DNA from: Aliiroseovarius pelagivivens
Lineage (GTDB): Bacteria; Pseudomonadota; Alphaproteobacteria; Rhodobacterales; Rhodobacteraceae
NCBI RefSeq assembly: GCF_900302485.1
Contig: NZ_OMOI01000001.1
Location: 1,798,001 to 1,862,000, forward strand
Length of the DNA: 64,000 nt
Reading direction: 5' to 3'
The position numbers and the translations under genes are program-made. Shown one piece after another: positions 1 to 8,322 of this stretch (its first letter is position 1; each line of letters opens with the position of its first letter). The notes under the pieces were generated by a model. The model made no database searches, was not told the origin of the DNA, and worked only from the letters and a program-made list of their open reading frames with translations.

Positions 1-263
1 TCGGCGACGTGCGCGGCAAGGGTCTGTTCCTTGGTGCCGAGCTGGTCAAAGACCGCGAGACCAAAGAACCGGTTACGGAAGCCGAAGTCGGCGCCGTAGT
101 TGCTGATTGTGGCGCACAAGGCGTGATCATCGGCGCGACCAACCGCTCGCTGCCTGGGCGCAACAACACGCTGTGCTTTAGCCCGGCCCTGATCGCAACC
201 GAGCAGGATATCGACCGGATCTGCGAAGCCGTCGACAACGCCCTGACCAAGGTGTTTGGCTAA
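1..263 (+). CDS. tpa: Taurine--pyruvate aminotransferase, C-terminal part (5' truncated by window)
   Basis: Only the last 86 codons are visible; the reading frame enters at base 3. The segment (GDVRGKGLFLGAELVKDRET...) is the C-terminal small domain of a class III PLP aminotransferase, with the GKGLFLGAELV strand and the IGATNRSLPGRNNTL stretch characteristic of taurine-pyruvate aminotransferases. The enzyme would convert taurine plus pyruvate to sulfoacetaldehyde plus alanine. tauR, xsc and pta downstream make the taurine assignment strong; from the fragment alone an omega-amino acid aminotransferase could not be excluded. The catalytic lysine lies outside the window. An intrinsic terminator follows directly, so this gene is probably transcribed separately from the acetyltransferase downstream. 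Confidence 0.88.
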   Translation, partial: GDVRGKGLFLGAELVKDRETKEPVTEAEVGAVVADCGAQGVIIGATNRSLPGRNNTLCFSPALIATEQDIDRICEAVDNALTKVFG

Positions 264-297
264 TCCCACAAAAATTGGACTGGTCAAAAAATCAAAA

Positions 298-327
298 GGT
301 GGCTCTGGAAACAGGGCCACCTTTTTT
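298..327 (+). terminator. Intrinsic terminator after tpa
   Basis: Stem GGTGGCTCTG / CAGGGCCACC (one G-U pair) with a GAAA tetraloop, followed by six T. It lies 35 bases after the tpa stop and before the acetyltransferase ribosome binding site. Confidence 0.85.
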
Positions 328-362
328 GCATGTCGATCAGGCACAATGAAAGGACCTGCATC

Positions 363-953
363 ATGTGGCCAGCCCCCGTCACCCTTACTGGCGATCACGT
401 TACACTCGCACCGCTCAGCTTGGACCACGCGCCCGCGTTGAAAAAGGCCAGCGCTGACGGAGAATTGCACCGTCTTTGGTACACGTGGATCCCCAAGCCT
501 GCGGATATGGAGGACGAAATCAATCGCCGCCTGTCTCTGCAAAAGGCCGGTGCGATGCTGCCATTCTGCGTTATGACCCCGGACGGCACACCCGTTGGCA
601 TGACGACCTACATGAACATCGACGCCGCCAACAAACGGGTCGAGATCGGATCGACTTGGTATCGCTCCTCTGTCCAGCGCGGCCCATTGAACACCGAAGC
701 CAAGCGGCTTTTGCTATCCCATGCCTTTGACGATCTGGGCTGTATCGCGGTCGAGTTCCGCACCCATTTCATGAACCATCAAAGCCGGGCAGCTATTGAA
801 CGCCTCGGGGCGAAACTGGACGGTGTTTTGCGCAGCCATATGGATCAGGGCAACGGTGTGCTGCGCGACACGGCGGTGTATTCGATCATCGCATCGGAAT
901 GGCCTGCTGTCCGGGCAAACCTGACATGGCGGCTTGAGAAGCCCAGAAAATAA
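363..953 (+). CDS. GNAT family N-acetyltransferase (RimJ/RimL-like)
   Basis: 196 residues. The start ATG at 363 is preceded by GAAAGGA at 348-354; an in-frame ATG at 330 lies inside the tpa terminator and is less likely. The sequence matches the Acetyltransf_3 type: an N-terminal LTGDHVTLAPLSLDHAPAL segment, a central strand with GMTTYMNIDAANKRVEIGSTW, and a C-terminal acetyl-CoA region NTEAKRLLLSHAFDDLGCIAVEFRTHFMNHQSRAAIERLGAK. Relatives acetylate protein N-termini or small amines, but the substrate cannot be read from sequence. It sits between tpa and tauR, where a taurine gene would be expected, yet has no obvious role in the pathway. The terminator upstream suggests an independent promoter. 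Confidence 0.8.
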   Translation: MWPAPVTLTGDHVTLAPLSLDHAPALKKASADGELHRLWYTWIPKPADMEDEINRRLSLQKAGAMLPFCVMTPDGTPVGMTTYMNIDAANKRVEIGSTWYRSSVQRGPLNTEAKRLLLSHAFDDLGCIAVEFRTHFMNHQSRAAIERLGAKLDGVLRSHMDQGNGVLRDTAVYSIIASEWPAVRANLTWRLEKPRK

Positions 954-1045
954 GGGGTGTCACCAACACGTGACCCTCGGGGGCTGGACAATTAACCATT
1001 TTGTTCTATATTTGTTCTCATGTGATTGGAACAAAGGAACGCGCC

Positions 1046-1348
1046 ATGGCCCAGCCCCTAAGCCTACCCCCGACGCCAAAACAAACGGACTATGCCCGCG
1101 CAATTGCGTCGAAACTGGGCGCGGCAATCCCTGCGGATGTGGCGCAAGACCGCGCCGCCCTGTCGGGCTGGATTGGAGAACACCAAGCCCGCCTTAAGGC
1201 CCGCACTGCACAACCGCGTGACACACGGGCGACCTCGAAACAGGTGGCCTTTGCCGAGCGTATCGCACGGGCAAAACGCCGCTCGGTCCCGGATGAGTGC
1301 TTTCGCGATGCGGGCCTGATGTCGGCCTGGATTTCGTCAAATCGCTAA
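1046..1348 (+). CDS. Small protein with two tandem KQ-type helical repeats, function unknown
   Basis: 100 residues from ATG 1046, with AAAGGA at 1033-1038. The protein consists largely of two copies of a roughly 38-residue unit: PTPKQTDYARAIASKLGA..., about residues 9-46, and ATSKQVAFAERIARAKRRS..., about residues 60-98. Both copies share the pattern KQ-x2-[YF]-A-x2-IA, then a [IV]P, then an L-S-x-WI ending. A basic, Ala/Arg-rich linker joins them. TxKQ helical units of this kind occur in small uncharacterised proteins and in some topoisomerase-associated tails, which hints at nucleic-acid or protein binding; that is inference. No signal peptide or membrane segment is seen. It directly precedes tauR. 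Confidence 0.65.
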   Translation: MAQPLSLPPTPKQTDYARAIASKLGAAIPADVAQDRAALSGWIGEHQARLKARTAQPRDTRATSKQVAFAERIARAKRRSVPDECFRDAGLMSAWISSNR

Positions 1349-1355
1349 GAAGTTG

Positions 1356-1390
1356 AATATATCCAGATTGCACCCCAACTAAGTCCAATA
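1356..1390. promoter_or_regulatory. Candidate TauR direct-repeat site upstream of tauR
   Basis: On the minus strand two spaced near-repeats are read: TTGGACTTAG (from 1388 down) and CTGGATATAT (from 1366 down), 22 bases apart, about two helical turns. They resemble the CTGGAC-YTAA direct repeats reported for TauR of Rhodobacter capsulatus (from memory). MocR-type regulators commonly bind such direct repeats. The sites end 14 bases before the tauR ATG, which would suit autoregulation. The match is imperfect. Confidence 0.4.
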
Positions 1391-1403
1391 TAAGGTGCTT
1401 CCT

Positions 1404-2882
1404 ATGGCAGCACCTGTTGAAACATTTTTTCTGGACCCAGACGCCCAAGGCACGCTTCAGGCTCAGATCCAGCAAATGATCGCCGAGGCGATCTTGTCCG
1501 GGCGCCTGCCCCGTGGCGAAAAGCTTCCCTCAACGCGGAAACTGTCAACCCATCTGGGTGTTAGCCGGATCACAGTGACATTGGCCTATACCGAGCTTCA
1601 GGCGAACGACTATCTCTCGTCCAAGGGAAGATCGGGCTTTTATGTCTCGGAGAACGCTCCGGAACCACCCAGCTTCCAACCCCGCGCCCGGGGCGAAGAC
1701 AAGGTTGATTGGCATCGCGCCATTGGCAACCATTTCACCGGCGGCAGCACGCCGCAAAAGCCGCAGAACTGGCGGCAACAGAAATATCCATTCATCTATG
1801 GTCAGGCTGACCCGAAGTTGTTTGACCACAACGCATGGCGCCTTTGTGCCCTTCGTGCGCTTGGGCACAAGGACCATGAGATCATGATGGGCGACTATTA
1901 CGATCAGGATGATCCGCAACTGATCGAATTCATCGCGCGCCACATTCTTCCCCGTCGCGGCATTCTGGCCCGGCCCGAGGAAATTCTGATCACGCTGGGC
2001 GCGCAGAACGCGCTGTGGATGGCCGCGCAAATCCTTCTGACCCAACGCCGCACCGCTGCGATTGAAGACCCGTGTTACTATTCCCTGCGCGACGTGCTGA
2101 CCCAAAGTCGCTGCCATTTGGTCAACATCCCCGTCGACCGCGACGGCCTTCCACCCGAAATGTTGCCAGACGGCACCGATGTCATCTTCTCCACGCCCAG
2201 TCACCACAGCCCGACCACAGCCACCATGCCGATCGAGCGGCGCAAGGCGCTTTTAGCGCGCGCCAAGGAACTGGACGCGGTGATCGTCGAGGACGACTAT
2301 GATTTCGAGATGTCGTTCCTGAAACCGCCTTCGCCCGCGTTGAAATCCTTGGATCGCGAGGGGCGTGTGATCTACGTGGGAAGTTTCTCGAAATCTCTGT
2401 TTCCGGGACTGCGCCTTGGCTACATGGTCGGATCCGAACCCTTTATCCGCGAAGCCCGTGCACTGCGATCTGCCGTGCTGCGCCACCCGCCCGGCCTGAT
2501 CCAGCGCACCGTCGCCTATTTCTTGTCGCTGGGCCATTACGATGCCCTGATCCGCCGCATGGGGAGCGCCTATCAGGAACGGCGTGAAGTCATGAACCAA
2601 GCCATTGAAGAGACGGGGCTGACCATAGCGGGACGCGGCGTTTTTGGCGGCTCGGCCTTTTGGATGCGCGCGCCAGACGGCGTGGACATGGACAAGTTGG
2701 CTGGACAGCTGAACGCCAAAGGTGTTTTGATCGAACCCGGCACACCGTTCTTTCGCGGCCCCAACCAACCAACCAATTTCTATCGGATCGCCTATAGCTC
2801 GATTCCAGCCGCGCGTATCCCCGAAGGGATCTCGCTGATTGCGGATGAGATCACCTCGGCCGAAAGATCTGGCGCCAGATAG
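1404..2882 (+). CDS. tauR: TauR, MocR-type (GntR/aminotransferase fusion) regulator of taurine genes
   Basis: 492 residues from ATG 1404; an upstream in-frame GTG at 1395 is less likely, because TAAGG at 1391-1395 fits as ribosome binding site for 1404. Domain order: winged-helix GntR DNA-binding domain (about residues 15-80, LPSTRKLSTHLGVSRITVTLAYTEL region) and then a class I aminotransferase-like domain. The PLP lysine is present in VGSFSKSLFPGLRLGY (K330), with the upstream VEDDYDFE motif. Members of this family bind PLP and an amino-compound effector; TauR activates tpa and xsc in relatives. The position immediately before xsc supports the name. Confidence 0.9.
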   Translation: MAAPVETFFLDPDAQGTLQAQIQQMIAEAILSGRLPRGEKLPSTRKLSTHLGVSRITVTLAYTELQANDYLSSKGRSGFYVSENAPEPPSFQPRARGEDKVDWHRAIGNHFTGGSTPQKPQNWRQQKYPFIYGQADPKLFDHNAWRLCALRALGHKDHEIMMGDYYDQDDPQLIEFIARHILPRRGILARPEEILITLGAQNALWMAAQILLTQRRTAAIEDPCYYSLRDVLTQSRCHLVNIPVDRDGLPPEMLPDGTDVIFSTPSHHSPTTATMPIERRKALLARAKELDAVIVEDDYDFEMSFLKPPSPALKSLDREGRVIYVGSFSKSLFPGLRLGYMVGSEPFIREARALRSAVLRHPPGLIQRTVAYFLSLGHYDALIRRMGSAYQERREVMNQAIEETGLTIAGRGVFGGSAFWMRAPDGVDMDKLAGQLNAKGVLIEPGTPFFRGPNQPTNFYRIAYSSIPAARIPEGISLIADEITSAERSGAR

Positions 2883-2999
2883 CCAATGCAACTGGCCCTA
2901 TAGGCGATGGGTCACGCTGCCTAATAAAGATTCAGGAAAACAAAAAGGGTGACCGAAGTGAACTCGGCCCCCACTGCCATTTCAAGGGAGAGCGTGAAG

Positions 3000-4775
3000 A
3001 TGAAAATGACCACGGAAGAAGCGTTCGTAAAAGTGCTTCAGATGCATGGGATCGAACATGCTTTTGGCATTATCGGATCTGCAATGATGCCGATTTCTGA
3101 CATTTTCCCCGATGCGGGCATTACCTTCTGGGACTGTGCCCATGAAGGATCGGGCGGCATGATGGCCGACGGCTATACCCGCGCCACCGGCAAGATGTCG
3201 ATGATGATCGCGCAAAACGGCCCGGGCATCACCAACTTCGTGACTGCTGTCAAAACCGCTTACTGGAACCACACTCCGCTGCTGCTGGTCACCCCGCAGG
3301 CCGCCAACAAGACCATCGGTCAGGGTGGTTTCCAGGAAATGGAACAGATGCGCATGTTCGCTGACTGCGTTTGCTATCAGGAAGAAGTACGCGACCCGTC
3401 TCGTGTTGCCGAAGTTCTGAACCGCGTGATCATGAACGCCAAGCGCGCCTCGGCGCCAGCGCAGCTGAACATTCCGCGCGATATGTTCACCCAGATCGTC
3501 GACATCAACCTGCCTGCCATCGTGGACTTCGAACGCCCCTCGGGCGGCGCAGAAGCCGTGGCCGAAGCTGCAGCCTTGCTGTCGGACGCCAAGAACCCGG
3601 TCATCCTGAACGGTGCCGGTGTGGTTCTGTCGAAAGGTGGCATCGACGCTTCCAAAGCGCTGGCCGAGCGTCTGGACGCCCCGGTTTGCGTTGGCTACCA
3701 GCACAACGACGCCTTCCCGGGCTCGCACCCGCTGTTTGCTGGTCCCTTGGGCTATAACGGCTCTAAAGCCGGCATGGAGCTGATCAAGGACGCCGACGTC
3801 GTTCTGTGCCTTGGCACCCGCCTGAACCCGTTCTCGACCCTGCCGGGCTATGGCATGGAGTACTGGCCCGCAGACGCCAAGATCATTCAGGTCGACATCA
3901 ACCCCGACCGCATCGGCCTGACCAAAGCCGTATCCGTAGGCATCATTGGCGACGCAGCCAAAGTCGCCGATGGCATTCTGGCGCAACTGTCGGATACCGC
4001 CGGTGATGCAGGCCGCGACGAGCGCAAAGCCAACATCGCGCAGAAGAAATCCGCTTGGGCCCAGCAGCTCAGCTCGATGACGCACGAGGACGACGATCCG
4101 GGTACCACCTGGAACGAACGCGCCCGCGCAGACAAGCCCGAATGGATGAGCCCCCGCATGGCGTGGCGCGCGATCCAATCCGCCCTGCCGAAAGAGGCGA
4201 TCATCTCGTCCGACATCGGCAACAACTGCGCCATCGGTAACGCCTACCCGTCCTTCGACGAGGGCCGCAAGTATCTGGCGCCCGGCCTGTTTGGCCCCTG
4301 TGGCTATGGCCTGCCAGCGGTTGTCGGCGCAAAGATCGGCTGCCCGGATGTTCCGGTTGTTGGCTTCTCGGGCGACGGTGCTTTCGGCATCGCCGTGACC
4401 GAACTGACCGCCATCGGTCGCGAAGAATGGCCCGCCGTGACGCAAATCGTCTTCCGCAACTACCAGTGGGGCGCCGAGAAGCGCAACTCGACCCTGTGGT
4501 TTGACGACAACTTCGTGGGTACCGAGCTGGACCAGCAGGTATCCTACGCTGGCATCGCCAACGCCTGTGGTTTGAAAGGCGTTGTCGCCCGCACCATGGA
4601 CGAGCTGACAGATGCACTGAACCAGGCCGTGAAGGACCAGAAGAACGGCATCACCACCCTGATCGAAGCCATGATCAACCAAGAACTTGGTGAGCCCTTC
4701 CGTCGCGACGCGATGAAGAAGCCAGTAAAAGTTGCTGGCATCAGCAAAGACGACATGAAGCCTCAGCAAGTCTGA
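3000..4775 (+). CDS. xsc: Sulfoacetaldehyde acetyltransferase
   Basis: 591 residues. Xsc is a thiamine-diphosphate enzyme converting sulfoacetaldehyde plus phosphate to acetyl phosphate plus sulfite, the desulfonation step of taurine catabolism. The catalytic ThDP glutamate is in CAHEGSGG (E49) and the ThDP/Mg motif begins at GDG (458-460) and ends at FRNYQWGAEKRN. Length matches the family (about 590). I chose ATG 3000 because AGGGAGAG at 2985-2992 sits 7 bases upstream and Xsc proteins begin MKMTTEEAF; a GTG at 2949 has no spaced ribosome binding site. Sulfite export or oxidation genes are not visible here. pta follows after 87 bases. Confidence 0.96.
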   Translation: MKMTTEEAFVKVLQMHGIEHAFGIIGSAMMPISDIFPDAGITFWDCAHEGSGGMMADGYTRATGKMSMMIAQNGPGITNFVTAVKTAYWNHTPLLLVTPQAANKTIGQGGFQEMEQMRMFADCVCYQEEVRDPSRVAEVLNRVIMNAKRASAPAQLNIPRDMFTQIVDINLPAIVDFERPSGGAEAVAEAAALLSDAKNPVILNGAGVVLSKGGIDASKALAERLDAPVCVGYQHNDAFPGSHPLFAGPLGYNGSKAGMELIKDADVVLCLGTRLNPFSTLPGYGMEYWPADAKIIQVDINPDRIGLTKAVSVGIIGDAAKVADGILAQLSDTAGDAGRDERKANIAQKKSAWAQQLSSMTHEDDDPGTTWNERARADKPEWMSPRMAWRAIQSALPKEAIISSDIGNNCAIGNAYPSFDEGRKYLAPGLFGPCGYGLPAVVGAKIGCPDVPVVGFSGDGAFGIAVTELTAIGREEWPAVTQIVFRNYQWGAEKRNSTLWFDDNFVGTELDQQVSYAGIANACGLKGVVARTMDELTDALNQAVKDQKNGITTLIEAMINQELGEPFRRDAMKKPVKVAGISKDDMKPQQV

Positions 4776-4785
4776 TCGCAACACC

Positions 4786-4811
4786 CCGGGCGCGAGGTTC
4801 CTCGCGCCCGG
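4786..4811 (+). other. Strong hairpin without T-tract between xsc and pta
   Basis: An uninterrupted 11-bp stem CCGGGCGCGAG / CTCGCGCCCGG with GTTC loop starts 10 bases after the xsc stop. No T-run follows, so it is more likely an mRNA-stabilising or attenuating hairpin, lowering pta relative to xsc, than a full terminator. Confidence 0.6.
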
Positions 4812-4862
4812 ACATTTGGCCGAGAACTTTACGACTCCCCGTCCCCTGACCCCGAGGCCCTG

Positions 4863-5867
4863 ATGAAACCGCTAGAAACCCTTCTGAAAAATGCGGCCCG
4901 CACCAACCTGCGGATCATCCTCTCCGAGGGCAGCGACCCGCGTGCTGTGACCGCTGGGTATCAGGCAGTTACGCAAGGAATTGCGCGCATTGGTCTTGTG
5001 GGCAACACAGCAGAAATACAGGCCGAGTTCGCAGCACAAGGCATCGAAATTCCGGACGGGATCGAGATCCACGATCCTGCGACTTCTTTACTTCGCGATG
5101 AACTGGCCGAGCATTATCACAGCTTGCGCAAACACAAGGGTGTGACGCCTGAAGATGCGCAGACCGCCGTGGATCTGCCTCATATCTTCGCAGCCCTTCT
5201 GGTTAAATCCGGCCACGCCGATGGCACCGTGGGCGGCGCTGTTGCGACCACCGCAGACATCGTGCGTGCCGCTATCCAGATCATCGGGACCAAACCGGAC
5301 ACCAATCTGGTATCCTCCTTTTTTCTGATGCTGTTCTGCAAGGAACACCATGATCGCAAGGGGGCAATAATCTTTGCCGATAGCGGGCTGGTGGTTGATC
5401 CGTCGGCTGACGAAATGGCACAGATCGCCCTCAGCTCGGCCCATTCATTCGAGCGCCTGATCGGCGAAGCGCCTCGCGTGGCGATGCTGTCATTCTCGAC
5501 CCGTGGAAGTGCCGAACATGACGCGGTGTCGAAAGTCGTGACCGCGACCGAGACCGCCCGCACCCGCGCGCCAAATCTGATAATCGACGGCGAGCTTCAA
5601 TTCGACGCTGCCTTTGTGCCGGACGTGGCCGCCCGCAAAGCCGAAGGCAGTCCCCTTCAGGGCAACGCAAATGTCTTTATCTTTCCCAATCTGGAAAGCG
5701 GAAACATCGCCTATAAGATCGCCCAACGTATGGGTGGGGCCGAGGCGATTGGGCCAGTCCTTCAGGGGCTGGCCAAACCGGCCAATGATCTTTCACGCGG
5801 ATGTTCGTCCGAGGACATACTGCATATGATTGCCGTCACAGCCGCACAAGCCAGCGACAACGAATAG
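4863..5867 (+). CDS. pta: Phosphate acetyltransferase of the taurine pathway
   Basis: 334 residues, a full PTA_PTB domain (Pta/Ptb type, without the N-terminal P-loop domain of enterobacterial Pta). It would convert the acetyl phosphate made by Xsc to acetyl-CoA. Family signatures include the DGTVGGAVATTADIVRAA segment, the SSFFLMLF strand, FADSGLVVDPSADEMAQIA, MLSFSTRGSAEHD and the C-terminal NVFIFPNLESGNIAYKIAQRMGGAEAIGPVLQGL with the PANDLSRGCS substrate loop. Placement after xsc is the classical arrangement of Roseobacter-type taurine clusters. It ends only 3 bases from the stop of a second, shorter phosphate acyltransferase gene running towards it. Confidence 0.94.
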   Translation: MKPLETLLKNAARTNLRIILSEGSDPRAVTAGYQAVTQGIARIGLVGNTAEIQAEFAAQGIEIPDGIEIHDPATSLLRDELAEHYHSLRKHKGVTPEDAQTAVDLPHIFAALLVKSGHADGTVGGAVATTADIVRAAIQIIGTKPDTNLVSSFFLMLFCKEHHDRKGAIIFADSGLVVDPSADEMAQIALSSAHSFERLIGEAPRVAMLSFSTRGSAEHDAVSKVVTATETARTRAPNLIIDGELQFDAAFVPDVAARKAEGSPLQGNANVFIFPNLESGNIAYKIAQRMGGAEAIGPVLQGLAKPANDLSRGCSSEDILHMIAVTAAQASDNE

Positions 5868-5870
5868 CCT

Positions 5871-6737
5871 CTATTGCCCGTCCGAGTCCGCGATCGACAG
5901 AACAGTCGCAGCGACGATCTCGTCTACAGTTGCGCCGCGGCTTAGATCACAGATCGGTTTTCGGAAGCCCTGCAGGATTGGGCCATACGCTTTGGCCCCT
6001 GCCAGTTGCACCAGCAGCTTGTAGGCGATGTTGCCAGCGTCCAAATTTGGGAAAACCAACACATTGGCGCGACTACTTATGCCCGCCTGTTTTTTCTGCG
6101 CCGTCACAATATCCAAGGCAGCATCCGCCTGGACCGGCCCGGGAAACCCCGTGATATTTGCGGCTTCGCGCACTTTCTCGACCGCCTCGCCTGTTCCGGA
6201 ATATCCTGTCGAGAAGGACAACAGCGCGACATCAGCGCGCCCCAGAAGGGACTTTGCGGTCTTGGCGCTTGCATTGGCGATATCCGCCAGTTCCTGAGAG
6301 GTCGGAGACACGTTGACCGCGCAATCGGCAAAGATGAATTCCTGCCCATCGGGAAGAACCATAAGGAAATAGCTGGACGGCGTTTGGATACCGTCTTCAA
6401 GCCCGATCACCATTGACGCGGCTTCGATCACGCGGCGAGTGGGGGCGATGGCGCCTGCCACCATCAGATCCGCTTCACCCGTCGCGACCATGGCCGCTGC
6501 CCGCATGAGGGGCCGTTGCAACAGCCGCTTGGCAATCGTGCTTCGCATTGCCCGGTTGGATGTCAGCGCGTTCACGTGATGCTCGGCTTGTTCGACAAGT
6601 GCAACCGGCGTCACCAATCCGTCGGCATCCAGTCGCGCAGCAGCCTCTGAAATGCGGGGATCTTCCATTTCGGGAAAGACAACGCGCGGCTTTCGCTCTG
6701 CGGCGATCTCGAAGGCGCGATCCAGCGTGGCCGTCAT
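5871..6737 (-). CDS. Short phosphate acetyl/butyryltransferase paralogue, last gene of the zur-znu unit
   Basis: 288 residues, start ATG 6737. It carries the same PTA_PTB signatures as the taurine pta (FADCAVNVSPTSQELADIA, LLSFSTGYSGTGEAVEKV, NVLVFPNLDAGNIAYKLLVQLAGAKAYGPILQGFRKPICDLSRGA) but is 46 residues shorter, with the N-terminal half compacted. The catalytic-site loop PICDLSRG is intact, so it is probably active; acyl specificity is open. The gene begins 12 bases after znuB on the same strand, so it looks co-transcribed with zur-znuC-znuB, an unusual association. It is convergent with pta. It could instead have its own weak promoter inside znuB. Confidence 0.82.
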   Translation of the reverse strand: MTATLDRAFEIAAERKPRVVFPEMEDPRISEAAARLDADGLVTPVALVEQAEHHVNALTSNRAMRSTIAKRLLQRPLMRAAAMVATGEADLMVAGAIAPTRRVIEAASMVIGLEDGIQTPSSYFLMVLPDGQEFIFADCAVNVSPTSQELADIANASAKTAKSLLGRADVALLSFSTGYSGTGEAVEKVREAANITGFPGPVQADAALDIVTAQKKQAGISSRANVLVFPNLDAGNIAYKLLVQLAGAKAYGPILQGFRKPICDLSRGATVDEIVAATVLSIADSDGQ

Positions 6738-6749
6738 GAAGCTGTCCTA

Positions 6750-7547
6750 TCAAGAGGTTGGGTTGCGGATCGTCCTATAACTTGTTGTCAGCACAAAGAT
6801 CAACGCTGCGGCGACGATGATTGACGGTCCGGCAGGCGTATCCAACCGCAGCGACGCCCAAAGCCCTGCCCCGCTGGCGGCCCAGCTGACCAGTACTGCC
6901 GCAATCACCATCTGCAACGGAGACGTCGAAACGCGGCGCGCGGCGGTGGCCGGAATAATCAGCATGGCAGACACCAAAAGCGCCCCAACAACCTTCAATG
7001 ACACCGCAACCACCAGCGCAATAGACACCGTGATGACAAGGCTTTCGCGGTTGGGCTTCACACCTGAAGCCGCCGCCAAATCGGGGCTGAGTGTGGACAG
7101 CAGCAATTTGGACCAGCGCCACGCGATAACTGCAGCTATCAAGGCAGCGCCCCCCCAAATCAGCAGAAGATCGGATCGCGTGACCGTCAGAATATCTCCG
7201 AACAGATAGGCGGACAGATCAACCCGCACGTTAGGCACGAACGATATTGCGACCAGCCCTGCTGACAGCGCCCCGAAGGACAGAACGCCAAGCCCACTGT
7301 CTGGCGACTGCCCCTGCGCCATCATCCAACTGATCGCGCCAGCCATAGCCAACGCGACGATCAACGTGCCGAGGCTGATTGGAACCGAGAAGATCAACGC
7401 CAACGCGACACCCAAAATGGCCGCGTGGGCCGTAGCATCGCCAAAATAGGCCATCCGACGCCATACGACGAAGGCCCCCAAAGGACCGGTTGCGATGGAC
7501 AAGCCAAAGGCAGCAAGTGCTGCGCGCACAAGGAAGTCATCCAGCAT
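6750..7547 (-). CDS. znuB: Zinc ABC transporter, membrane permease
   Basis: 265 residues starting MLDDFLVRAALAAFGLSIATGPLG; this ATG at 7547 overlaps the end of znuC by 11 bases, as expected for translational coupling. An ABC-3 family permease with about seven to eight hydrophobic helices and the family segment VVWRRMAYFGDATAHAAILGVAL near the N-terminus. It forms the inner-membrane channel with ZnuC and receives metal from ZnuA. Manganese permeases of the same family are similar; the Zur-type regulator and His-rich partners favour zinc. Confidence 0.94.
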   Translation of the reverse strand: MLDDFLVRAALAAFGLSIATGPLGAFVVWRRMAYFGDATAHAAILGVALALIFSVPISLGTLIVALAMAGAISWMMAQGQSPDSGLGVLSFGALSAGLVAISFVPNVRVDLSAYLFGDILTVTRSDLLLIWGGAALIAAVIAWRWSKLLLSTLSPDLAAASGVKPNRESLVITVSIALVVAVSLKVVGALLVSAMLIIPATAARRVSTSPLQMVIAAVLVSWAASGAGLWASLRLDTPAGPSIIVAAALIFVLTTSYRTIRNPTS

Positions 7548-8322
7548 GTTCGACCTCGTCCTGCGGTGCCCGGTGTTCTTGGCTGTGTTCGTGGCTGTGA
7601 TCATGCGTGCAGTTATGATCGTGATCGTGGTCATGCGCATGCTGATACAACGCCAGCGCGCCTTGCGTGCCATGACCAAACAGCGCCCGATATTCAGGAG
7701 CGTTCTGCACAACTTGGGGTTTGCCCTCGCAACAGACATGCCCGTTCAGACAAATCACCCGATCCGAGGCGCTCATCACCACGTGCAGATCATGCGAGAC
7801 CATCAGAACAGCAACACCCGTATCACGGCGCACATCCTCGATCAGGCGATAGAAGCCCGCCTCGCCCATCTGGTCCAGCCCCTGTGTCGGCTCGTCCAAG
7901 ATCAGTATGTCGGGATTTTCCAGCAAGGCACGCGCCAAAAGAACGCGCTGCAACTGACCACCAGACAGCTCTGCCACTTGGCGTGCTTCGATCCCGGGCA
8001 CCCCTACGCGTCCCAGCATCGCCGAGATCTGATCCGGCTTGTGCGACTTTGGAAGGTTCAGAAAGGTGCGCACGGGCAATGGAAGTGTCGGATCAAGCGC
8101 CAGCTTTTGTGGAACATATCCAATGACCAAACCCGCCTTCCGTGTGACCTTCCCCTTGGATTGGATCAGCCCCAGAAGTGCCCGCAGAAGCGATGTCTTG
8201 CCTGATCCGTTGGGGCCAACGATGGTGACAATCTCGCCCGGCGCGACGGACATGTCGACTTTGTCCAGCACAAGCTGCGCGCCATGACGGACCGTCAGGC
8301 CCTTGGCCTCGATCAACGTCAT
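7537..8322 (-). CDS. znuC: Zinc ABC transporter, ATPase with His-rich C-terminal tail
   Basis: 261 residues from ATG 8322, which overlaps the zur stop by 4 bases (ATGA). Walker A GPNGSGKT at 36-43, signature LSGGQLQRVLLARA around 119-132, Walker B DILILDEPTQGLD around 138-150 and the switch histidine in VSHDLH. The last 35 residues form a tail with about ten histidines (QHAHDHDHDHNCTHDH region, about 227-250), a feature seen in zinc importers and probably used for metal buffering or sensing. It drives ZnuA-dependent Zn(II) uptake through ZnuB. Confidence 0.95.
   Translation of the reverse strand: MTLIEAKGLTVRHGAQLVLDKVDMSVAPGEIVTIVGPNGSGKTSLLRALLGLIQSKGKVTRKAGLVIGYVPQKLALDPTLPLPVRTFLNLPKSHKPDQISAMLGRVGVPGIEARQVAELSGGQLQRVLLARALLENPDILILDEPTQGLDQMGEAGFYRLIEDVRRDTGVAVLMVSHDLHVVMSASDRVICLNGHVCCEGKPQVVQNAPEYRALFGHGTQGALALYQHAHDHDHDHNCTHDHSHEHSQEHRAPQDEVEHAG

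Noticed and set aside
2982..4784. 600-codon open frame antisense to xsc
   Set aside because: It is the complement-frame shadow of a GC-rich gene; the plus-strand protein is a clear Xsc, and the antisense product has no recognisable domain.
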